Both the position numbers and the translations under genes were made by a program. Of a stretch of DNA of 64,000 bases, positions 8,425 through 16,966 are shown in pieces. The DNA is from Bdellovibrio sp. NC01. GTDB taxonomy: Bacteria; Bdellovibrionota; Bdellovibrionia; Bdellovibrionales; Bdellovibrionaceae. Position 1 is the stretch's first letter, and each line of letters starts with the position of its first letter. The stretch spans positions 1,984,001 through 2,048,000 of the forward strand of contig NZ_CP030034.1 in assembly GCF_006874625.1 (NCBI RefSeq). Reading direction: 5' to 3'. Under the pieces are notes generated by a model. That model saw only the letters and a list, made by a program, of their open reading frames with translations. It searched no databases and was not told the origin of the DNA.

Positions 8425-8742
8425 CTATACGGGGATTTCTACGATCGAGCGTATCCCATTACGAGCCGTCATTGCGTGGACAACGGCGCGTAGACCCATA
8501 ATCGTTTTACCTTGGGCTCCAATAACCTGACCCAAATTATCTTTCGCACAGTTCACACGATAGACCGTCGTTTTCGGGCCGACATAGGTCGTAACCGTCA
8601 CACTGCTTGGATCATCGACAAGATAACGCACCAATTTTTCAATTAAGGAACGAATCTCTTCGCGATATGCTTCTTGATCGATATCGGCGCCTTTGATTTT
8701 GAAATCAGGATTATAAGATTTTAGAGGTTCCATATCATTCAT
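8425..8742 (-). CDS. khpA: KH-domain RNA-binding protein (KhpA/YlqC family)
   Basis: 105 residues. The C-terminal 75 residues form a single type-II KH domain with the RNA-binding GxxG loop IGAQGKT, preceded by LIEKLVRYLVDDPSSV, as in KhpA/YlqC proteins, which bind small RNAs and mRNAs. About 25 extra N-terminal residues precede the domain. The ATG at 8742 lies 1 nt after the upstream esterase stop and has GGAGG 9 nt before it, which decides the start over the longer reading from 8805. The pairing with an esterase instead of the usual rpsP/ffh neighbourhood is unusual. Confidence 0.85.
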   Translation of the reverse strand: MNDMEPLKSYNPDFKIKGADIDQEAYREEIRSLIEKLVRYLVDDPSSVTVTTYVGPKTTVYRVNCAKDNLGQVIGAQGKTIMGLRAVVHAMTARNGIRSIVEIPV

Positions 8743-8743
8743 A

Positions 8744-9643
8744 TTAAAACGCCTCCCCCATGATGAAATTAGCGGTTGTCCTACGATCAAAATTACAGTG
8801 CCCACCAGGAACAGGCACCCATGTCGATTTAAATCCCAGTTTTTTAGCTAAATCAGAATAGACTTCCGAACCCTCTTGAAAGCCGAAGTCATCAGCCGTA
8901 CCCGTAGAAACATAGAACGGCATTTTCTTCGCACGATAACGCGCAATAAGCTTCAACGGATCGTGTTTGTCCCAGTCATTTTGATTTAAAAAAACTTGTC
9001 GCGAGATGCTCAACAATAATTTAACTCTGCTTGGGACAGCGTGAGTGCGTTCCGTGTAGGCAGCAATTTCTTCAGGTGTTGAGAATGGTCCGACCGTTGT
9101 GATGGCCGGGCATAATAAGGCAACCTTCGAAAATGTGTTCGGCAATTGCAACGAAGCTTGGATCGCATTGAATCCCCCCATTGATTGACCGATCAACATG
9201 CGTTTACCTTTACCAAGCCCCCCGACCTTCTTTTCAAGGAACGGCATAATATTGTTTTTGAAAAACGGAATGAGTGGGAAGCGGTGATTGTTTACCAACA
9301 ACCAGACTTCACCAAAAGAGACTGTCACAATCGTCGGGTCATATCCGCGCCAGTGCCATTTACGCTCTAGCATGCCAGTGCCAAAGCGTTGCGTGAACCA
9401 TGTTTCTTCGTTACCCATTAATCCGTGAAAGAAATAGATGATGTCCTGATTTTTGCTACGATCGACATTGCGAATACAGTATTTGAAAGTTAAACCCATT
9501 TGCGATTCAGAACCGCATGAGTAGTCGGATTTATAATTAGGCTCAGCGCTGGTATCATCATAACCAGCGTCGATTGATTGAGCATGTGCCTGGAAAGAAA
9601 GAACCGAAATTATAAGGGCGATCACCAGCGTGAATCGTCTCAT
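8744..9643 (-). CDS. Secreted alpha/beta-hydrolase esterase (esterase D/Fes-like)
   Basis: 299 residues with a clear signal peptide (ending SFQAHA-Q). The core has the oxyanion-side motif FFHGLMGNEETW, the nucleophile elbow IGQSMGGFNA (G-x-S-x-G) and a C-terminal GGHCNFD supplying the His; GTADDFGF probably carries the Asp. The order fits the putative esterase family of S-formylglutathione hydrolase, antigen-85 and enterochelin-esterase proteins. An exported location suggests ester cleavage in the periplasm or prey. It has a strong ribosome site (GGAGG) and is followed after 1 nt by the KH gene, so translation is probably coupled. Confidence 0.83.
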   Translation of the reverse strand: MRRFTLVIALIISVLSFQAHAQSIDAGYDDTSAEPNYKSDYSCGSESQMGLTFKYCIRNVDRSKNQDIIYFFHGLMGNEETWFTQRFGTGMLERKWHWRGYDPTIVTVSFGEVWLLVNNHRFPLIPFFKNNIMPFLEKKVGGLGKGKRMLIGQSMGGFNAIQASLQLPNTFSKVALLCPAITTVGPFSTPEEIAAYTERTHAVPSRVKLLLSISRQVFLNQNDWDKHDPLKLIARYRAKKMPFYVSTGTADDFGFQEGSEVYSDLAKKLGFKSTWVPVPGGHCNFDRRTTANFIMGEAF

Positions 9644-9690
9644 CGGGAACCTCCACCGTTAAGTCAGGCTCCCTTGGGCAAAACAGAAAA

Positions 9691-10089
9691 TCAATTTGCA
9701 ATATCGAAATCTTCGCGAACTCTGTCTTTAGACACGAGAACTTGTTCACCGGTTTTCAAGCACTTCAAATAGTAGTGATTATAACCTCTGTTAGTGATCA
9801 CAAAACGATGTGGACGAACCGGCGCAATTTTCTTTGCGAGGACAGAACCCACATCAAGTTTTTCGTATTTTCCCAAAAGCTTTTGTGAAACTTTCGTGCG
9901 CACGAAATGCAACCATGAAGCCGTTGCTAAACAGCCCATCGCCACTAAACCAGAAATCGCCCAGCTGACTTTATGCTCTAAAAGCCATGTGAACGAAAGG
10001 GGCGCTAACACGGAAAACAAAACCAAACCACCGGTAAGGAATCGTTCACGTTGTTGGTATTTTTTGAATTCTTCAGCAAAAGAGGACAT
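9691..10089 (-). CDS. Small membrane protein of unknown function
   Basis: 132 residues with two hydrophobic segments (about 18-36 and 43-61) and a charged, basic C-terminal domain of roughly 65 residues (TNRGYNHYYLKCLKTGEQVL) that could be a small beta domain in the cytoplasm. The ATG follows AGGGA. It is upstream of the secreted esterase on the same strand with a 47-nt gap, so the two may be cotranscribed. No family recognised. Confidence 0.65.
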   Translation of the reverse strand: MSSFAEEFKKYQQRERFLTGGLVLFSVLAPLSFTWLLEHKVSWAISGLVAMGCLATASWLHFVRTKVSQKLLGKYEKLDVGSVLAKKIAPVRPHRFVITNRGYNHYYLKCLKTGEQVLVSKDRVREDFDIAN

Positions 10090-10240
10090 GCTTAGAGTCC
10101 CTCACTCAATAAGGAGACTCTTATACAATCATGAAAGGTTAGGGACTATCGAGTCCAGATTTGGATATTTTTTTGTGCCGCTGCGCTCCCCTGCTGACAT
10201 CTGGCTTTGTTTGTTTTCTGCTAATGATCACGAGGTACTT

Positions 10241-10936
10241 ATGAAAAGAATTTGTTCCATTTTATTACTTGCTCTTCCAATGACTTCATTTGCTCAGCAA
10301 GCCCCATCGCAGAACTGTCCTGACGTTGTCGATAGACGTGGTAGCATTCAACTTCAGCAGATGGCATCTGGTGACAACAAAAAATGCTATATCTCTATCC
10401 ATAACTTTAAACAAAATGAATTGGTTTATCGCGACTATATGTTCACTAACGATGGTGGATTCATGGTCTTCAATTCATTTGGTAACGGTCCAGAAGACGA
10501 ATTTACAGGAGCTCGTGAGTTCATGATGTTCCCACGTCCAGTAGCTCAATCCTACAAATGGAACGATGATGCTCGTCGCTTGGAAGTCACTGACGTTACG
10601 GGCACGACTTATTCTTTTGACTACGAAGACGCCGAATTGAAATCATCTGACAAAGCAACTGTTAAAGTAGCTTCTGAAGTTGCTGATTCAAACAAAGGTG
10701 GAGTCGAGATTTCTAAGTTTCAAGGTTTGTTGATGGATAGTGGCTTCACAAAAGGTCACGCACCAACATCTTCTAAAAACGGAATTTCTGTATTCACAGA
10801 TAAAACTGGTAAAACTTGTAAAGTTAAAAACAGCAGCGTGTTCAACTATACGTCTGATGGCGATAACAACTTCAAGTTTGATGACAAAGCTTTGGTGACG
10901 TTCCTTAAAGCGAACTGTCCAAAACTAACTCTTTAA
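10241..10936 (+). CDS. Secreted protein of unknown function
   Basis: 231 residues. The frame is open upstream to 9794, but the ATG at 10241 is preceded by GAGG and begins a typical signal peptide (MKRICSILLLALPMTSFA-Q), so the extension is rejected. The mature part is about 210 residues with four Cys and no recognisable motif; a short central run is rich in aromatic residues (FMVFNSFGNG, FMMFPRP). It ends at a strong terminator shared with the convergent peptidase gene. Confidence 0.75.
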   Translation: MKRICSILLLALPMTSFAQQAPSQNCPDVVDRRGSIQLQQMASGDNKKCYISIHNFKQNELVYRDYMFTNDGGFMVFNSFGNGPEDEFTGAREFMMFPRPVAQSYKWNDDARRLEVTDVTGTTYSFDYEDAELKSSDKATVKVASEVADSNKGGVEISKFQGLLMDSGFTKGHAPTSSKNGISVFTDKTGKTCKVKNSSVFNYTSDGDNNFKFDDKALVTFLKANCPKLTL

Positions 10937-10962
10937 TCTTTAAAGTTTAAACTGAGAAAAAG

Positions 10963-10992
10963 AAAAAGCCGGTTGATAAGACCGGCTTTTTT
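10963..10992. terminator. Strong bidirectional terminator
   Basis: AAAAAGCCGGT (10963-10973) pairs perfectly with ACCGGCTTTTT around a 7-nt loop, with A and T runs at both ends. It serves the convergent genes at 10241 (+) and 11003 (-). Confidence 0.92.
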
Positions 10993-11002
10993 ATTTTTAA
11001 GA

Positions 11003-13936
11003 CTACTCTTTAAGTTTTGGAGTGATCTTTAACTCGACCACTTGTCCGTTTCTTAGAACTTTAATCAAAGTCTCTTTATTTGGTTTCACACTTTGCAGCG
11101 TATAGACGTAATCATAAAGATTTTCGATCTTCGTGCCATCAAACTCGGTGATAACATCGTTTTCTTTAAGGCCGGCTTGTTCGGACGGACTGTCTTTTGA
11201 AACACCCGAAATCTTAACACCCTTAACGCCTTCTTGCGAATAGTCTGGGATCGTTCCCAAATAAACGCGGAATGTTCGACCTTCTAACTTATTCTGACCA
11301 CTGCCGACTTTTTGATATTTTACGTAACCAACAGGGGCTGCCTGCAAAGTATCAACAAAGCCTTGAAGTACAGACAAAGTTTTCACGATGCCTTCATAGT
11401 TAATCAATTCCGGCACATCACGAGGTGTATGATAATCCACATGTGAACCCGTGAACAAATTCACTGTAGGAACATTTGCCAAATACAAAGCCATTGAATC
11501 CGTTGGCAAGTAGGGATCTTCTTGAACAACTAAAGCCACGTCATGGGTTGCATTGATTTTCTCAACCATCGCGGTCCATTTATCACCCGAACCTAGACCT
11601 TGTACAAACAGACGATCTTTCAAGCGACCGATCATGTCCATGTTGAAGTAAGCTTCGATATTATTCTTTTTATCCAAGTTCTTAGCAAAGTGAGTTGAAC
11701 CTAAATCGCCAAGCTCTTCCCCAGACCAGATCGCAAAGTAAATATCCTTTTTCAATTTGCTTGGAGAGTTCTTCTTAAGATCTGAATAATAATGAGCAAG
11801 TTCCATCACGCCAGAGACACCTGACGCATTATCATCAGCACCTAAATGGGCCTTGCCTTGTTCCGCACCTTTCGCAAGCGTACTTCCGAATTCGCCATGA
11901 CCTAAGTGATCGCCATGAGCACCGATTAAAATTGCAGACTTAGAATTATGTACCGCAAGTTTTGCAACGACATTCACACCTTTGGCTTTTTGGAATTGAA
12001 GATCCACATCGGCCTTCATGTAAGTAGAAGGAATTGTGAAGCCTTCCACTTGTTCGCCTTTGTCTAAATCTCTTTGGATAACAGAAAGGTCTTTCCATGC
12101 GTATTTTACTAGCTCCATCGCAGAATTTGTCGAAAGACGAAGAACTGCTAAGCTGCTATCCGATAGCGAACCTTCAAATTTAACTTTACCGAATTTATCA
12201 CTCAGACCACTTAAAGGACCATTAACAACGACCACACCCACAGCGCCTTCGTTTTTAGCCACCGTTAACTTATGTTGCAGTCGTGAATACAAATTCAAAT
12301 ACTGACGACGAGCAGGTGCCACATCCGTTGGTAGATCCGTTAGGACCATAACCCATTTACCTTTAACGTCTAGACCGTGATAAGAATCGTAAGCCGCTTC
12401 TTTATCTGATGCCGGCGCTTTAATGCCGTAACCAGCAAAAACAATCGGCGCTTCACGAACAACACCCACTTTTGAGAATGAAAGCGGTTCGAAATCTTTA
12501 GAAAGAACGTATTTCTTTTTAAATGAACCAACAACCTCAAGTGAAGTGTTAGAACCAAGACTTACACCTGAAGTAAATTCGAAAGTATCAAAGAAGCTTC
12601 CATCTTTGGCTCCCCCGACCAATCCCCAGGACTTAAAGAGTTGCACGAATTTATCGGCATAGATCTTTTCTTGCTCGCTGCCAGTCGCGCGGCCCCCAAA
12701 TTGTTCAGACGCTAGATAATGAATCCATTTTTTTACGTCATCAACATTCACGGATGGCGACAACACACCCTTAGCTGCAGGATCGGCTGGCGGTAAGTTC
12801 AAAAGCTTACGCGCTTGAACATCATCCCATTTTGCCATCATGATCTGTGAATCGCCTTTTTGATTGCGATGAGTCCACGACAAGTGATTGCCATCTGGAG
12901 TAAATACTGGAAGACCATCAAAATCATCCATGAACGTCACACGAACTGGATCGTGTTTGCCAGCGCTGTCGACAATGAACAATTCAAAGTTCGAGTATCC
13001 CAAAACGCTTGAGCCAAAGATAATGTAATCGCCTGACGGATGAAAGAACGGCGCCCATGACATGGCTTTTAAATGTGTGATCTCTTTTTGCTCAGAGCCA
13101 TCGACATTCATTGTGTAGATTTCTGCCGTCGCACCATTTGGAGCGAAACGACGCCACGTGATCTTTTTACCATCCGCACTAAAGAATGGTCCGCCGTCAT
13201 AACCTTTTGAAGTCGTCAGACGTTTTACCTGAGTCCCATCAGCCTTCATGATATAAATGTCCATCATGTAGGAAGGGTCTTGCTCAAAGAACTTCTTATC
13301 TTCGCCTTCTAGTTTTTCAGTATAACCTGCACGATTTGATGCAAAGGCAATCCACTGACCATCTGGAGAGTAAGAACCCTCAGCATCATAGCCTTTTTCT
13401 TTTGTCAGGCGTTTCAAATGACCGCCATTCAAATCACTTTCAAAGATGTCGTAATTTTCGTCAAAGCTCCATGAGTAACGAGCTTTCACAGCTTTTTTAC
13501 GATTATCGATTTCCTCAGTCGTTTTCTTTTTAGTGAGTGGATCTAAGTGAGTTGACGAGAACATCACTTTTTTCATCGACGGATGAATCCAACCACATGT
13601 TGTCTTCCCCTGACCAGGAGATACGCGCGTCGTTTGACCATTTTCAAGGTTCATCACAAACATTTGATAGAACGGATTGCCGGGTTCGCGCTCTGATTGG
13701 AAGATCATGTGCTTGCCGTCTGGACTGAAGTAGCCTTCACCTGATTTAGAACCCACGAACGTCAGTTGATGCATTTCACCAATGAGGTTGTTTGGTTCAT
13801 TCCCAAATTGAGACGTCGTTGGAGCTGCTGCCGGAGCCGGAGCGCCTAATTTAGCGTCTTTTGACTTACAAGATGTGGTCGCGAAAACGACCGAAAAGCT
13901 AAACAAAAACGTAAGAAGGACTTTCACTTTTTTCAT
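11003..13936 (-). CDS. Exported TolB-like propeller / M28 aminopeptidase / PDZ fusion
   Basis: 977 residues. The signal peptide ends near SCKSK; a lipobox is poor (TTSC). Residues of about 55-375 carry WD40/TolB-type repeats (YFSPDGKHMIFQSE, SYSPDGQWIAFASNRAG and similar). A PA-like insert follows, then a full M28 zinc-peptidase domain. Metal ligands are visible in order: His674-Gly-Asp676 (GAHGDHLG), ADDNASG, the catalytic pair WSGEELG, NMDMIGR and GSHVDYHTP. The last 90 residues are a PDZ domain (SPSEQAGLKENDVITEFDG). Family members are envelope aminopeptidases; all key residues are kept, so it is probably active. It shares a terminator with the gene at 10241 and is divergent from the 2H phosphoesterase gene. 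Confidence 0.92.
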   Translation of the reverse strand: MKKVKVLLTFLFSFSVVFATTSCKSKDAKLGAPAPAAAPTTSQFGNEPNNLIGEMHQLTFVGSKSGEGYFSPDGKHMIFQSEREPGNPFYQMFVMNLENGQTTRVSPGQGKTTCGWIHPSMKKVMFSSTHLDPLTKKKTTEEIDNRKKAVKARYSWSFDENYDIFESDLNGGHLKRLTKEKGYDAEGSYSPDGQWIAFASNRAGYTEKLEGEDKKFFEQDPSYMMDIYIMKADGTQVKRLTTSKGYDGGPFFSADGKKITWRRFAPNGATAEIYTMNVDGSEQKEITHLKAMSWAPFFHPSGDYIIFGSSVLGYSNFELFIVDSAGKHDPVRVTFMDDFDGLPVFTPDGNHLSWTHRNQKGDSQIMMAKWDDVQARKLLNLPPADPAAKGVLSPSVNVDDVKKWIHYLASEQFGGRATGSEQEKIYADKFVQLFKSWGLVGGAKDGSFFDTFEFTSGVSLGSNTSLEVVGSFKKKYVLSKDFEPLSFSKVGVVREAPIVFAGYGIKAPASDKEAAYDSYHGLDVKGKWVMVLTDLPTDVAPARRQYLNLYSRLQHKLTVAKNEGAVGVVVVNGPLSGLSDKFGKVKFEGSLSDSSLAVLRLSTNSAMELVKYAWKDLSVIQRDLDKGEQVEGFTIPSTYMKADVDLQFQKAKGVNVVAKLAVHNSKSAILIGAHGDHLGHGEFGSTLAKGAEQGKAHLGADDNASGVSGVMELAHYYSDLKKNSPSKLKKDIYFAIWSGEELGDLGSTHFAKNLDKKNNIEAYFNMDMIGRLKDRLFVQGLGSGDKWTAMVEKINATHDVALVVQEDPYLPTDSMALYLANVPTVNLFTGSHVDYHTPRDVPELINYEGIVKTLSVLQGFVDTLQAAPVGYVKYQKVGSGQNKLEGRTFRVYLGTIPDYSQEGVKGVKISGVSKDSPSEQAGLKENDVITEFDGTKIENLYDYVYTLQSVKPNKETLIKVLRNGQVVELKITPKLKE

Positions 13937-13991
13937 AGTGTGTGTAGGCTAAAAGCTGGACCTGTTTAAGTCAATAAATCGGGGGTTTGCT

Positions 13992-14645
13992 GTGCGTGCC
14001 ATTCATTGCGTTTTCATCTGTGCTTTACTGACTTCGTGCGCTACTCAAAAGTCAACGGGCTTAAGTTCTTTAGAAATTCCCAAAGCACAAAAACGTGGTG
14101 TCGCTTCCGCTGAAACAGCTCCTTTCATTCGCCATGAAGACAAAGCAGAATTTAAGTCCTACTTAGCAATGAATCTTCCGTATTCCCACTACGAACAAAT
14201 TCGCACAAGCTTGGAAAAGAAAAACGGTCTTCATTTGATCAATCGCGGTGAAGCGCACATCACTGTTGTGAATCCAATTGAATACACAAAACTTAAAAAG
14301 AAAATTTCAATTAAAGAAATTCACGATCTAGCTGAAAAGATGAATATTCAGGATGCCCACTACCAAAAGGTTTGTGTCGGTAAAGGGACAGCCAAGGTGA
14401 ATCACAAGGACGAAGAAACTTACTTCGTTGTTGTTCACTCGGATCAATTGTTTGAGATTAGAAAAGCGATTCAAGATCTTTACGTCAAACGCGGTGGCAA
14501 TGCTTCGGACTTCAATGCTGAGTCATTTTATCCGCATGTGACTTTAGGCTATACAAAACGCGATCTGCACTTTGAAGATGGCGTTGTCAAAGATGCCAGC
14601 TCTTGCATGTATACCCTGCAAGAGACTGACACTGCGAAAAAATAA
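13992..14645 (+). CDS. Lipoprotein with a 2H phosphoesterase domain
   Basis: 217 residues starting at GTG (GGGGG 6 nt upstream). The signal sequence ends in the lipobox LLTSC, so it is probably lipid-anchored at residue 16. Both signature motifs of the 2H phosphoesterase superfamily are present, about 85 residues apart: EAHITVV and YPHVTLGY (H-x-T each). In characterised members, cytoplasmic or eukaryotic, the two HxT motifs hydrolyse 2',3'- or 1'',2''-cyclic phosphates. A membrane-anchored, exported version is unusual; its natural substrate is unknown. The stop abuts the convergent gene without a gap. Confidence 0.8.
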   Translation: MRAIHCVFICALLTSCATQKSTGLSSLEIPKAQKRGVASAETAPFIRHEDKAEFKSYLAMNLPYSHYEQIRTSLEKKNGLHLINRGEAHITVVNPIEYTKLKKKISIKEIHDLAEKMNIQDAHYQKVCVGKGTAKVNHKDEETYFVVVHSDQLFEIRKAIQDLYVKRGGNASDFNAESFYPHVTLGYTKRDLHFEDGVVKDASSCMYTLQETDTAKK

Positions 14646-15095
14646 TTAGTACGTAGCTGAAAGAGCAAGGTCCAACTTCTTGTTTTGAGGAGCGCCCGGG
14701 CCCGCTTGCAAAACCTTCACATCCATCAACGAAGCATCCGCAAATCTGCAGATATTGTAGATCTTGCCGCTATCGTTACGTGCTGGAACTGTTTCAGCAC
14801 CGATAGATTCGCAGTTATAACCCGCTGGCAAAGAATGATTGCGGTAAGCCTCAATCGCCATTGATTCACCTTGGTTTGTTTTGAAAAGGAAGAATTCTTC
14901 AGCACCGATCGGAGAGTCATTAAAGAAGCACATCCACAAGTAACCATCCTGAGAAGCCTGTGTCGTCAAACCATAGAAAATACCTTGGTCGATACGGCAT
15001 GTGCGCATCCAAGGATTTGAGTTTGGATTGGCTTTTGCGAAGTTGGCTGTGAAAGAAAGACCTAGAACCAAAGAAAGCAATAAAACTCTCATCAT
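14646..15095 (-). CDS. Secreted Cys-containing protein of unknown function
   Basis: 149 residues. The signal peptide (MMRVLLLSLVLGLSFTANFAKA) follows GGAG 9 nt upstream. The mature part of about 127 residues has four Cys (RTCRID, LWMCFFN, YNCESIG, NICRFAD), probably two disulfides. No known family. It is convergent and directly abutting the 2H phosphoesterase gene, and divergent from the RNA methyltransferase gene, whose upstream region it overlaps. Confidence 0.7.
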   Translation of the reverse strand: MMRVLLLSLVLGLSFTANFAKANPNSNPWMRTCRIDQGIFYGLTTQASQDGYLWMCFFNDSPIGAEEFFLFKTNQGESMAIEAYRNHSLPAGYNCESIGAETVPARNDSGKIYNICRFADASLMDVKVLQAGPGAPQNKKLDLALSATY

Positions 15096-15178
15096 TGTTT
15101 CAAACTCCTGGTAAGATACCTGTGCAAATCGATATAGCAGCAGGCCCTAAAGAGAACAAGAGACTTAGTTTTATTTTT

Positions 15179-16324
15179 ATGCAAAGTACCCCGAATCCGC
15201 TGAATCAGCTTCTAGAATGTCCTTATCAGCAGACCTGCTCAGGCTGCCAGTACTTGCATATGCCTTATGGGGAGCAATTAAATCAAAAACAAGGTGAGCT
15301 TGCCCAAATCTTTGCCCGCAAAGACCTTCAACACCCGCCTATTGAAATTTTATCAGCGGGCGCAGGGCACTTGCGCGATCGCTTGGATTTTAGCCTTCAG
15401 GGCGGCCGTTTAGGGCTTTACGGAAAAGGGACCCACGACATTGTGGACCTTGAAACCTGCGCCCAGCTTTCACCCGCCCTTCAAGAATGGCTGACAGAGT
15501 TCCGCCGTTTCGAGTGGCCTGTTGAAAAAGGCTCAATCCGTTTACGTGTGGGACCTGATGGGCAAAAAGGTGTGTGGCTTGATTTTGCTAACGTCGACAT
15601 TAAAAAAATTCTCGATGAACAAACGATCTTGCGTGGACTGCTTGAAGTGGCGTTTGTTGAAATCGGTCAGCGTCGCAAAGTTCCAGTCTGGACAGGCTCT
15701 GAATTCAAATTGAAAGATCCAGAACTCAACGTGTGGTTTGAAACTTGGATGGGTGAAACTCCAGTAGATCTTTATTGTCACGTTGCGAGCTTCACACAAC
15801 CAAGTCTTGAAGCAAATAAAATCATCGCCTCGCAAATCACAAAATGGATTTCGCAATTCACGCAGTCGCGTGTGATCGAATTTGGCTCAGGCATCGGTAA
15901 TCTTACGCTGCCAGCCCTGGCTTCGGCGTCTTCAGTCCTGGCGTGTGAGATCGATGCATTGTCTTTGGAAGGCTTAGAGAAGACATTAGAGCGTTTGCCG
16001 GCCTCTTTAAAAGATCAAGTCGGAAAGCTGCAAATTCATCGTGGGGATTTCCAAAAAAAGATCTTAAATGACTTTACGGAATTCGACGGCATCTTAGCGA
16101 ACCCACCGCGCTCAGGATTAATGGGTTTCTTGGATCCATTGGAGAAATTAAATCTACAGGATCGTCCGAAGTTTTTCATTTATATGTCATGCTTCCCAGA
16201 ATCAATGGCAGCCGATTTAGTGAAGTTAAAAAACTTTGGCTATGAAATGAAAGAATGCGTGATTGTGGATCAATTCCCACAAAGCACGCATTTCGAAGTT
16301 CTAAGTTTACTTCAAAGAAAATAG
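15179..16324 (+). CDS. 23S rRNA uracil-C5 methyltransferase (RumA/RlmC/RlmD family)
   Basis: About 382 residues. The N-terminus has the Fe-S cluster cysteines CPYQQTCSGC, with a fourth Cys in DLETCAQL. The SAM-binding site is EFGSGIGNLTLPAL and the acidic CEIDALSLEG. The catalytic region is ANPPRSG (Asn replaces the usual Asp), and the nucleophile Cys is in YMSCFPES. No TRAM domain precedes the cluster, so it is closer to RlmC in layout; the target uridine is undecided. The frame is open upstream to 15095, where it would overlap the divergent gene. The ATG at 15179, 14 codons before the first cluster Cys, is preferred, but a GTG at 15122 is possible. Its 3' end overlaps the RDD gene by 18 bp. 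Confidence 0.87.
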   Translation: MQSTPNPLNQLLECPYQQTCSGCQYLHMPYGEQLNQKQGELAQIFARKDLQHPPIEILSAGAGHLRDRLDFSLQGGRLGLYGKGTHDIVDLETCAQLSPALQEWLTEFRRFEWPVEKGSIRLRVGPDGQKGVWLDFANVDIKKILDEQTILRGLLEVAFVEIGQRRKVPVWTGSEFKLKDPELNVWFETWMGETPVDLYCHVASFTQPSLEANKIIASQITKWISQFTQSRVIEFGSGIGNLTLPALASASSVLACEIDALSLEGLEKTLERLPASLKDQVGKLQIHRGDFQKKILNDFTEFDGILANPPRSGLMGFLDPLEKLNLQDRPKFFIYMSCFPESMAADLVKLKNFGYEMKECVIVDQFPQSTHFEVLSLLQRK

Positions 16325-16945
16325 ACGAAGACCTGAACAAATCCCCGGCACATCTTTACCGATGAGCAAAGACAGTAGCGGCAATGTCACAATGCCCGTT
16401 GTAAGCACCAACGTGCTTCTTAAAATGACTTTTAAAACGTAAGTGCTTTCAAATCGTTCGTGCGGTTGACCTAAACGCAAATCACAAGCCCATTCACCAA
16501 TAGATGAACCCATAAAGCTACGAATAGCGATCATATAGATCCACGATGACAACGCATAAACTTCTGCAAACAGAAGCACACGATGTTGACCATGAGTCAA
16601 CGACGCCACAATGCCGCCCACTGATGTCTTCATTAAATAAGAAAACATCACCAAGAATACACAGCTTGTCGCGACTAAAATCAAAGCGTCGATGAACGAA
16701 GCAAGCCATGACCACAAAGCCAGACGATAACCTTTGCGACGTGCACTGGGGCCACCATGGAAACCTGTATTTTGATCAAAGCTCATGCCTTTGCGATCTT
16801 TAAACAGATCATTCAGCGGAGTCTTTCCCGGCTGAACAGGCTTTCTGCGACGAACCACAGGGGTTCTTAAAGGAACAGGGGCTTCTCTTTTCAGAGGAGC
16901 CCGCTGTGGATTTGCTTTACCTTTTTCTTTATTGATATCAAACAT
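16307..16945 (-). CDS. RDD-family membrane protein
   Basis: 212 residues. A basic, Pro/Arg-rich cytoplasmic stretch of about 75 residues is followed by three membrane segments. RDD landmarks are visible: YRLALWSWLASFIDALIL with the Arg and Asp of the family motif, and GSSIGEWACDLRLG at the second conserved block. Roles of RDD proteins vary (ion transport has been shown for some), so none is assigned. AAGGA before the ATG supports the start. It is 21 nt from the large secreted-protein gene on the same strand and probably cotranscribed with it. Confidence 0.8.
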   Translation of the reverse strand: MFDINKEKGKANPQRAPLKREAPVPLRTPVVRRRKPVQPGKTPLNDLFKDRKGMSFDQNTGFHGGPSARRKGYRLALWSWLASFIDALILVATSCVFLVMFSYLMKTSVGGIVASLTHGQHRVLLFAEVYALSSWIYMIAIRSFMGSSIGEWACDLRLGQPHERFESTYVLKVILRSTLVLTTGIVTLPLLSLLIGKDVPGICSGLRLFSLK

Positions 16946-16966
16946 CGTGTTTGATTCCTTTTCGGA

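Noticed and set aside
9794-10240. Long N-terminal extension of the secreted protein at 10241
   Set aside because: It overlaps a membrane-protein gene on the other strand, lacks a ribosome site, and would bury an obvious signal peptide.
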